A DNA stretch of 16,929 nt from Candidatus Moraniibacteriota bacterium (lineage in GTDB: Bacteria; Patescibacteriota; Minisyncoccia; Moranbacterales; GCA-2747515), in contig JALVPE010000029.1 in the NCBI GenBank assembly GCA_027031945.1, positions 1 to 16,929 of the forward strand, in the 5' to 3' direction. The first letter of the stretch is position 1. Each line of letters begins with the position of its first letter. Positions 1 through 5,420 of the stretch are shown here, one piece after another. A model generated the notes under the pieces. It was not told where the DNA came from and searched no databases. It worked only from the letters and a program-made list of their open reading frames with translations. Made by a program: the position numbers and the translations under genes.

Positions 1-38
1 TTTACCATATCATCATTATTGTAAAAACTTTTTCGCCT

Positions 39-73
39 TGCAAATGTCCCTTAACAAAAAGGGACATTTTGCA
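39..73. repeat. Perfect-core hairpin in the left intergenic region
   Basis: TGCAAATGTCCC (39-50) pairs with GGGACATTTTGCA (61-73) around a 10-nt A-rich loop, with one bulged T. The core 9-bp arms AAATGTCCC/GGGACATTT are perfect. No run of T follows the right arm, so it is a poor intrinsic terminator on the + strand. It may be the end of an upstream transcription unit outside the window or a mobile repeat. The right arm is also part of a direct repeat (62-80 and 94-112). Confidence 0.6.
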
Positions 74-112
74 TTGGAAATAGGTTCATTTCCGGACATC
101 TTGCATTGGAGA
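62..112. repeat. Pair of 19-nt direct repeats, 32 nt apart
   Basis: GGACATTTTGCATTGGAAA (62-80) and GGACATCTTGCATTGGAGA (94-112) match at 17 of 19 positions. A third partial copy, CTTGCATT, sits at 122-129 and coincides with the -35 hexamer of the promoter for the CBS gene. The placement is compatible with repeated protein-binding sites upstream of that promoter, or with remnants of an intergenic repeat family. The sequence alone does not decide between them. Confidence 0.55.
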
Positions 113-122
113 AGACTAAAAC

Positions 123-150
123 TTGCATTTTTTTGAAGAAGTAATATAAT
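123..150 (+). promoter_or_regulatory. Sigma70-type promoter for the CBS gene
   Basis: TTGCAT (123-128), a 16-nt spacer and a perfect TATAAT (145-150). Transcription would begin near 157, leaving a leader of about 32 nt before the ATG at 189. That leader is A/T only over most of its length and has no Shine-Dalgarno sequence. Confidence 0.65.
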
Positions 151-188
151 TGTAAATTGTGATATTAATTTAAATAATTTTTAAAAAT

Positions 189-671
189 ATGGTTATTGAT
201 GGCAAAACAACAACTATAGAGGATATAATGCGTCAACCAGTTTTGATTGATGATGATGCAACTCTTTATGATATATTAAAGAAAATGATTGCACAAAAAA
301 CAAATTCTTTAATGGTTGTAAATGATGAACAAAAGTTAGTAGGTGTAGTAAATGCTGGTTCTGTTATTGCTCGTGTCATACCTGATTATTTGGAAGATGA
401 TACGATTGCTGCTAGGTTTGCTACAGAAGAAATGTTTAAAGAGGAAGTAAATAGGTCACGTGATGTAAAAGTGACGGAATTTATGAATGCGAAACCGAAT
501 ACTGTAAAAATAACATCTTCTGTTATGGAGGCTGCAATTTTTGCACTTTCAAAAAAACAAGTGCGTGTACCTGTTGTTGATGATGAAGGTAGAGTTGTGG
601 GGTTACTAACTCGTACAGAATTCAAACAAATGATAGGGTATTATATGGGGATAGAAGAGAGTTTCAAATAG
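189..671 (+). CDS. CBS-domain pair protein
   Basis: A 160-residue soluble protein made of two CBS motifs and nothing else. The first covers about residues 9-60 (IMRQPVLIDDDATLYDILKKM then SLMVVNDEQKLVGVVN). The second covers about 95-150 (FMNAKPNTVKITSSVMEAA then RVPVVDDEGRVVGLLTRTEF). The V-D-D-E-G-R-V-V-G-L-L-T segment is the classical end of a CBS unit. CBS pairs (Bateman modules) bind adenine nucleotides or related ligands and usually gate a partner enzyme or transporter. No effector domain is fused, so it must act in trans if it is regulatory. The next gene encodes an ion transporter, an obvious but unproven partner. A good promoter precedes the gene and a terminator follows it, so it can be expressed alone. 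The start lacks a Shine-Dalgarno sequence; no other in-frame ATG lies upstream near the promoter. Confidence 0.9.
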   Translation: MVIDGKTTTIEDIMRQPVLIDDDATLYDILKKMIAQKTNSLMVVNDEQKLVGVVNAGSVIARVIPDYLEDDTIAARFATEEMFKEEVNRSRDVKVTEFMNAKPNTVKITSSVMEAAIFALSKKQVRVPVVDDEGRVVGLLTRTEFKQMIGYYMGIEESFK

Positions 672-685
672 GTTTAATTTTTGTT

Positions 686-717
686 AAGCAATGCTTTTGT
701 ATTGCTTTTTTATTTTT
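686..717 (+). terminator. Intrinsic terminator after the CBS gene
   Basis: AAGCAATGC (686-694) pairs with GTATTGCTT (699-707), a 9-bp stem with one G-T pair around a TTTT loop, followed by a T-rich tract to 717. It lies between the CBS gene and the transporter. Because no convincing promoter fits between it and 736, read-through into the transporter is likely. Confidence 0.8.
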
Positions 718-735
718 TAATTTTTAATAAAGTTT

Positions 736-2130
736 ATGGATTATGCATTAGGAATTAGCGTTGCAATTTTTGCAATCACTTTCGGCTTAATTATAGCTGA
801 AAAATTACACAGAACAGTTATTGCATTTTTTGGTGCAATAGTGATGGTTGTTGCTGGAATGATATTTGAGTTTTATTCTCCAGAAGAGGCAATGAGTGCA
901 ATAGATTTTAATACGATAGGTCTTTTACTGGGCATGATGACTATCGTTGCTATTATGGAAACTACTGGAGCATTTCAGTATCTTGGTATTTTAGCGGCGA
1001 AAAAAACCAAAGGTAATCCATGGTTATTGGTAGTTGCTCTTGGTACTGTTACAACATTATTATCACTTGTATTGGATAATGTGACAACGATTATTTTAAT
1101 TGTACCTATTACAATTGTTGTTACTAGAATGTTAAAGATTAATCCAACTCCTATATTGATGGCCGAAGCGCTTTTGTCAGATACTGGTGGTGTAGCGACA
1201 CTTGTTGGAGATCCGCCAAATATTATGATAGGTTCTGCAGCAGGTTTTAGTTTTAATGATTTTTTGATACACTCTTTGCCAGTTGTGCTAATCGCTTGGT
1301 TTGTTACGCTTTTTGTCCTTAAAGTGGTTTATAGAAAAGAAATGAAAGAAAAACCACAAAATATTGATAAATTAATAAGTATGGATGAAAATGAGGCAAT
1401 AACAGACAAACGTACTCTCAAAATTATTGTTGGAGTTTTGATGTTGGTAGTTGGTTTATTTTTTGTACATAATTCAATAGGATTAGAACCTTCAATGGTA
1501 GCTCTTATCGGTGCGGCTATAGCTCTTATTTTGGTTTCGCCAAATAAAGATCCTCAAAAAGTTTTTGAAAAATTAGAATTATCAGTGTTGGTGTTTTTTG
1601 TTGCTTTGTTTGTGATGGTTGGAGGTTTAGAACATTCTGGAGCACTTGACGTTGTTGCTCAGTATTTGGTTAGCGGTGCTGAAAACAATATTGTTTTAAC
1701 AGCTGTCATAGTTTTGTGGATGAGTGCCATACTTTCTGCTCTGGTTGATAACATACCTTTTACAGTTGCTATGATTCCTGTTATTGCAGGATTGCAGGCT
1801 AAGGGAATTGATGTGAATATTTTATGGTGGGCACTTGTATTCGGGGTAGGTTTTGGTGGAAATGGATCTCCAATAGGATCAACAGCAAATGTTATTGTTG
1901 TTTCAAAATCAGAACAAACTGATACTCCAATCACGCTCAAAGGTTGGTTAAGAGGTGGTACATCTGCAATGCTTGTTACTTGTGTTGTTGCTACTATTGC
2001 AATAGTGTCTTTTCCAAATTTTTTCAATAAAACGACAGTTGGACAAAAAAGTTTAAATTCTCATGAATCTTCACAAGAACAAGTTTTGGAAAAAACAATG
2101 CATAATAAACACACCTCTCACGAAGAATAA
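736..2130 (+). CDS. ArsB/NhaD-type ion transporter (IT superfamily)
   Basis: A 464-residue polytopic inner-membrane protein with two similar halves, as in the ArsB/NhaD/citrate-transporter (IT) superfamily. Each half has an Asp-Asn pair in a broken membrane segment: LDNVTTIILIVPIT (about 113-126) and LVDNIPFTVAMIPVI (about 336-350). Each is followed by a glycine-rich loop: GGVATLVGDPPNIMIGSAAG (151-170) and GGNGSPIGSTANVI (374-387). These match NhaD-type Na+/H+ antiporters and the P-protein/ArsB group. The transported ion (Na+/H+, arsenite or a dicarboxylate) cannot be fixed from sequence, though the GDPPN motif favours the NhaD/ArsB branch. The C-terminal tail after about residue 431 is polar and His-rich. 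No ArsR or ArsC gene is nearby, which weakens an arsenite role. The preceding CBS protein is a candidate cytosolic regulator. No Shine-Dalgarno sequence is visible before the ATG. Confidence 0.88.
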   Translation: MDYALGISVAIFAITFGLIIAEKLHRTVIAFFGAIVMVVAGMIFEFYSPEEAMSAIDFNTIGLLLGMMTIVAIMETTGAFQYLGILAAKKTKGNPWLLVVALGTVTTLLSLVLDNVTTIILIVPITIVVTRMLKINPTPILMAEALLSDTGGVATLVGDPPNIMIGSAAGFSFNDFLIHSLPVVLIAWFVTLFVLKVVYRKEMKEKPQNIDKLISMDENEAITDKRTLKIIVGVLMLVVGLFFVHNSIGLEPSMVALIGAAIALILVSPNKDPQKVFEKLELSVLVFFVALFVMVGGLEHSGALDVVAQYLVSGAENNIVLTAVIVLWMSAILSALVDNIPFTVAMIPVIAGLQAKGIDVNILWWALVFGVGFGGNGSPIGSTANVIVVSKSEQTDTPITLKGWLRGGTSAMLVTCVVATIAIVSFPNFFNKTTVGQKSLNSHESSQEQVLEKTMHNKHTSHEE

Positions 2131-2150
2131 TTCAAGACATATTTAATTAA

Positions 2151-2178
2151 AAAACCACCAGTAAATTGGTGGTTTTTT
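2151..2178. terminator. Bidirectional intrinsic terminator between convergent genes
   Basis: AAAACCACCA (2151-2160) and TGGTGGTTTT (2167-2176) form a perfect 10-bp stem around GTAAAT. T runs follow on the + strand (2173-2178), and an A tract precedes it, giving a T run on the - strand. It lies between the transporter (+) and the AhpD-like gene (-) and should serve both. Confidence 0.9.
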
Positions 2179-2199
2179 GTAAAATATAAATTAAATTTA

Positions 2200-2724
2200 C
2201 TATTGAGAATCTGGTAAAATGCGAAGAGCATCATTGAAGCGATTGATGAAATTGAATGTTCCAATGACTGCTGTAATTTCAACAATTTCTTCATCGGAAA
2301 ATGTATCTTGCATTTTTTTTGTTAATTCTGGATCAATACTATAAGCGTGTTCTGTTGTAGCGCGTGCATACTCTATAGCTAGGGCTTCTTTTTCATTTTC
2401 GGTTTTATCTATATTTTCCAAATCTTCTTGACTTATTCCCATATCAGTAAGCTTTGCTTGTGTTGCACCTATGCAAAATTCACATTTATTTATGTCTGAC
2501 ACAACATAAGCAATTTTCCATTTTAAGGTGCTAGATGCGGGAGCATCATCCATCACAGATTTAAAAAGAGCATAAAATCCTACCATAGTATCTTCACAAT
2601 TTGCCATTACTTGTAGCCATTTTGGCACTTTACCACCATTTTTAAGGAAATTCTCAAAAATTTCTTTTGCTTCTCCGTGAAGTTCTTCAGTGGAGCAACG
2701 GTGTACAACGGGTTCTGTAGTCAT
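2200..2724 (-). CDS. AhpD/carboxymuconolactone decarboxylase-like protein
   Basis: A 174-residue helical protein of the AhpD/carboxymuconolactone decarboxylase superfamily. Members are mostly peroxidase-related, reducing peroxides through a CxxC pair, or act as decarboxylases. The diagnostic segment is WKIAYVVSDINKCEFCIGAT (residues 69-88) with Cys81 and Cys84. In classical AhpD-type active sites the motif reads CxxCxxxH; here the His position is Thr88, so proton relay would have to differ. The CxxC itself is intact, so a thiol-disulfide role remains likely. It is the only convincing minus-strand gene in the window. It has its own promoter and shares a bidirectional terminator, so it is a separate unit, plausibly a stress-response enzyme. 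The start ATG at 2724 has no Shine-Dalgarno sequence, but the promoter lies about 30 nt upstream. The exact substrate is unknown. Confidence 0.85.
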   Translation of the reverse strand: MTTEPVVHRCSTEELHGEAKEIFENFLKNGGKVPKWLQVMANCEDTMVGFYALFKSVMDDAPASSTLKWKIAYVVSDINKCEFCIGATQAKLTDMGISQEDLENIDKTENEKEALAIEYARATTEHAYSIDPELTKKMQDTFSDEEIVEITAVIGTFNFINRFNDALRILPDSQ

Positions 2725-2741
2725 ATTTTTATTTGTTAATT

Positions 2742-2762
2742 ATTTATAATTTAATTATAAAT
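2742..2762. promoter_or_regulatory. 21-bp A/T palindrome, possible operator
   Basis: ATTTATAATT (2742-2751), a central T, then AATTATAAAT (2753-2762) form perfect 10-nt arms. The palindrome covers the -10 element of the AhpD-like gene and 18 nt upstream of its ATG. It could be an operator for a dimeric repressor. In such A/T-rich DNA it could also be chance. Confidence 0.4.
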
Positions 2763-2782
2763 TAATTTTTTTTAATTAGCAA
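2754..2782 (-). promoter_or_regulatory. Promoter of the AhpD-like gene
   Basis: On the minus strand: TTGCTA (2782-2777), a 17-nt spacer and a perfect TATAAT (2759-2754). The leader to the ATG at 2724 would be about 25 nt. Confidence 0.6.
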
Positions 2783-2962
2783 AAATATTTAATTTTACCT
2801 ATTAATTATCAATAGAGGTGTTATATATAGTGTTTAATATAAAGTATTTTTCTAGGCAGGTTAGATGTTTGTTGTAATGCATATTTTGAAAATAATAGTT
2901 ATTTTATAAATTCTTATTTCTAAATAATATTTTTACACATTTATTATAGGGTTTATGTGGGC
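2783..2962. other. A/T-rich intergenic DNA, nothing recognised
   Basis: Together with the flanking promoters, 2725-3041 is the longest stretch without a gene (about 317 nt) between the divergent AhpD-like and sigma4-HARE genes. Between the two promoters I see only A/T-rich sequence, no open frame longer than about 15 codons and no strong hairpin. Confidence 0.5.
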
Positions 2963-2991
2963 TTGACAAAAAAGCTTTTTTTTGGTATCAT
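2963..2991 (+). promoter_or_regulatory. Near-consensus promoter of the sigma4-HARE gene
   Basis: A perfect TTGACA (2963-2968), a 17-nt spacer and TATCAT (2986-2991). The spacer contains the 14-bp palindrome AAAAAAGCTTTTTT (2968-2981). Transcription should begin near 2998, so the longest in-frame start (TTG at 2982) lies upstream of the transcript and cannot be used from this promoter. Confidence 0.75.
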
Positions 2992-3041
2992 GGTTGGATA
3001 GTAAAGAATTTATATATTTATGGAATAATTTAAAGGTTTTT

Positions 3042-4085
3042 ATGAATATGACAGAAAATAATAATGTGGAGTTTTCCACAGTATTTCATACTGTGTTGGC
3101 GGAATCTCCAGTACGTTCGCGTGAGATTATTGCAAAAAGGTTTGGTATTGGGGAAGAAATGCCGTTAACTTTGCAAGCAATTGGTAACGAATATGGCATA
3201 ACTCGGGAACGTGTACGTCAAATAGTTCAATCTGGTTTGCGAAATGTTTGCAGAGCGGATGAAGACAATCATGTATTTAGGAATGCACGAGATATGATAA
3301 TTGCACATATCAAAGAGCACGGTGGCATTATAACAATTGATAAACTCATTGTGCTCGGAGGAAATGATAGTGATGAACATGGAGCTATCCGCTTTTTGGT
3401 TGAAGGCATGAGCGAAATTAAATTTATAAGTGATAAAAAACATCCGGTAAAAAATGATGTTGTAGCACTTGTTGATTTTGATATTGATGATTGGAATAAG
3501 ATACATAATTCAGTCAAGGATATATTACATGTTAAACAAAAGACATATACAAGTGAGAAACTACACAAGAAATTGGAAGATGATACGATTGAATGTAAAC
3601 AATTAGAAGGATATCTTGGAGTATCTGCTGAGATTGCACAAAATCCTTTTAAAAAATGGGGGTTTGTTGAGTGGGATGAGATTTCTCCACGCGGTGTACG
3701 TGAGAAAGCATTACTCATTATGAAAGAAAAAAAAGAACCGATGCATTTTCGCACAATAGCAGAATTAATAGATGTATATGGACTTGGAAAAAAGGGTAAA
3801 AAATCGCATCCACAAACAGTACATAATGAACTTATCCGTGATGATAATTTTGTTTTAGTTGGACGAGGTGTTTATGCTCTTAATAAGGATAATCATATTA
3901 AAGGCACAGTAAAAGATGTTATCGAAAATATATTAGAAAAATCTGATAAGCCACTTACAACTGAAGAAATTATTGAACGTGTATTGAAGGTTCGTTATGT
4001 ACAACCTTCAACTGTAAAAGTTAATTTAAGTGCAGTGGCAAAAAAATTAAATAAAAAATATATACTGGATACTAATGTAAGTTAA
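3042..4085 (+). CDS. Sigma-70 region 4 / HARE-HTH transcriptional regulator
   Basis: 347 residues from the chosen start. Residues about 21-72 resemble sigma-70 region 4: SPVRSREIIAKRFGIG, then the helix-turn-helix LTLQAIGNEYGITRERVRQI, close to the -35-reading helix of housekeeping sigmas. No region 2 is present, so it cannot melt a -10 by itself. Residues about 218-280 look like a HARE-HTH winged helix (PMHFRTIAELI ... HPQTVHNELIRDDNFVLVGRGVYAL), as in RNA polymerase delta subunit (RpoE). Residues about 288-342 form another predicted winged helix. The middle (about 90-215) is unassigned. This domain order fits a transcription factor that binds DNA and possibly RNA polymerase. The start at 3042 is preferred over TTG 2982 because the promoter's -10 lies at 2986-2991 and AAAGG (3032-3036) sits 5 nt before ATG 3042. 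ATG 3048 is an alternative. Its targets are unknown. Confidence 0.85.
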   Translation: MNMTENNNVEFSTVFHTVLAESPVRSREIIAKRFGIGEEMPLTLQAIGNEYGITRERVRQIVQSGLRNVCRADEDNHVFRNARDMIIAHIKEHGGIITIDKLIVLGGNDSDEHGAIRFLVEGMSEIKFISDKKHPVKNDVVALVDFDIDDWNKIHNSVKDILHVKQKTYTSEKLHKKLEDDTIECKQLEGYLGVSAEIAQNPFKKWGFVEWDEISPRGVREKALLIMKEKKEPMHFRTIAELIDVYGLGKKGKKSHPQTVHNELIRDDNFVLVGRGVYALNKDNHIKGTVKDVIENILEKSDKPLTTEEIIERVLKVRYVQPSTVKVNLSAVAKKLNKKYILDTNVS

Positions 4086-4094
4086 TGTTATAAT
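4086..4094 (+). promoter_or_regulatory. Extended -10 promoter for the membrane protein/ATPase operon
   Basis: TGTTATAAT combines the TGn extension with a perfect TATAAT (4089-4094), starting right after the stop of the sigma4-HARE gene. The -35 is weak (TGGATA, 4066-4071). Predicted start is near 4101, about 30 nt before ATG 4131. No terminator lies between the two genes, so some read-through from upstream is also possible. Confidence 0.55.
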
Positions 4095-4130
4095 TTACTT
4101 ATAGTTAAAAAATAAAAGATTACAATTTCA

Positions 4131-5393
4131 ATGTTGGATTTTTTTGCACAGATTGTTGCAACTTTTCAGTCGACGTGGTTTATTATCATGCCGATAACTT
4201 TCTGGTTGATTTTTAAGAGTTTGTGGGGGCGTCATGTATTTATTGCTGATTTTTTGATGAAGCAAAATGATGTTTTACTTGAAATTATACCACCAAGAGA
4301 TTTAGAGAAAAGTCCAAGGGTAATGGAGGCTTTTTTCGAGTCATTAGCGGCAACTGATGCTGGTGTAAATAAAATTAATGAATATTGTCATGGGGCTGGT
4401 AATCCGTATTTTAGTTTTGAAATTGTAGGTACTGAAGGAGTTGCTCATTTTTACATAAGAACACCGGCAGCCTTTCGTGATCATGTAGAAAGTGCTCTCT
4501 ATGCTCAATATCCAGCCGTTGAGATTGTTGAAGTGAATGATTATGTGTATGAAGTTCCGCAAGTAATTCCAAATAAAGAGTGGATGGTGAGAGGTTTTGC
4601 ATTGACTTTATTGAAACCGGATGCATATCCCATTAAAACTTATAAATATTTTGAAGAAGATGTAACTGGTAAGATGATTGATCCGTTGGCAAGTTTGTTA
4701 GAACATATTAGTACACTTGGGCCAGGTCAGCACATGTGGTTGCAATATATTATACGTGCAGATAGGCCAGCCTGGTTTAATGAATGGGGCAAAGGTAGTG
4801 TTGATGAATTTTTAGGTAAAGTAACTAAACCACAGGGATTATTTGAACGTATAATTCATGATATAAAAGATGTTTTTGGAGGGATACTTATTGGATGGCA
4901 TAAGCCACCCGAATTTTCTTCCCTGGAATCTTCTGGAGGTAATGATGAACAACCTGTGGAATTTAGATTAACGCCAGGTGAAAAACAAACACTTAAGGCA
5001 CTTGAGGAAAATATAAGTAAAAATATGTTTTCAGTAACTTCTAGATTATTAGTACTTGGAAAGAAGGAAAATTTTTCTGGAGCAAATATAACTGGAATAA
5101 TGACAACAATCAAACAAATGTCAGATAATCATACTAATCAATTAATTCCAGTTGATCGTGCTAAAATTTATGCTGATTATGTGGCGGTAGACAGAAGGAG
5201 GGATTATCGTGCAAGAGTACTTGTGCGAAGATATCGTGATCGTGATGATAGTGGCGGACATAGTTTTCATTTTAGCACTGAAGAATTAGCGACGGTGTTT
5301 CATTTGCCGGATATGTCTGTAGAATCACCAGCTGTACAATGGTCTGATTCTAGACGTGGTGGAGCACCTAGTAATTTACCACTTGATAAGTAA
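4131..5393 (+). CDS. Membrane-anchored partner of a VirD4/TraD-like ATPase
   Basis: A 420-residue protein with one predicted transmembrane segment near the N terminus (about 12-31, FQSTWFIIMPITFWLIF) and a large soluble part. The C-terminal stretch STEELATVFHLPDMSVESPA (382-401), followed by an SRRGGAPSNLP end, resembles the segment that directly precedes the ATPase core in longer TraD/VirD4-like proteins. There the N-terminal region and the motor are one chain. Here the chain appears divided between this gene and the next, 27 nt downstream. I infer that it anchors the ATPase to the membrane and forms the stator or channel-side part of a DNA-translocating complex. Residues 355-371 are very Arg-rich (RRRDYRARVLVRRYRDR), suitable for nucleic acid or headgroup contact. 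No catalytic motif is visible. I recall similar uncharacterised proteins next to this ATPase in Patescibacteria, but cannot check that here. No Shine-Dalgarno sequence is seen. Confidence 0.7.
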   Translation: MLDFFAQIVATFQSTWFIIMPITFWLIFKSLWGRHVFIADFLMKQNDVLLEIIPPRDLEKSPRVMEAFFESLAATDAGVNKINEYCHGAGNPYFSFEIVGTEGVAHFYIRTPAAFRDHVESALYAQYPAVEIVEVNDYVYEVPQVIPNKEWMVRGFALTLLKPDAYPIKTYKYFEEDVTGKMIDPLASLLEHISTLGPGQHMWLQYIIRADRPAWFNEWGKGSVDEFLGKVTKPQGLFERIIHDIKDVFGGILIGWHKPPEFSSLESSGGNDEQPVEFRLTPGEKQTLKALEENISKNMFSVTSRLLVLGKKENFSGANITGIMTTIKQMSDNHTNQLIPVDRAKIYADYVAVDRRRDYRARVLVRRYRDRDDSGGHSFHFSTEELATVFHLPDMSVESPAVQWSDSRRGGAPSNLPLDK

Positions 5394-5420
5394 TTTTTTT
5401 AAAAGTAAATAATCACAAAT

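Noticed and set aside
62..129. CRISPR-like array suggested by spaced direct repeats
   Set aside because: There are only two full copies, with a 13-nt gap, no regular spacers and no cas gene in the window.
1659..2027. Minus-strand 122-codon frame inside the transporter gene
   Set aside because: It is the reverse-strand shadow of a clearly coding frame and has no recognisable motif or promoter.
2866..2910. Tiny + frame in the intergenic region before the regulator
   Set aside because: It has 14 codons only, no ribosome binding site and no promoter suited to it.
2982..3041. TTG start extending the sigma4-HARE protein by 20 residues
   Set aside because: It lies upstream of the predicted transcript start: the -10 is at 2986-2991. 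ATG 3042 has AAAGG at 5-nt spacing.
3165..3754. Two minus-strand frames inside the sigma4-HARE gene
   Set aside because: They overlap a gene with recognisable domains and give low-complexity Ser/Cys/Phe-rich translations typical of antisense reading.
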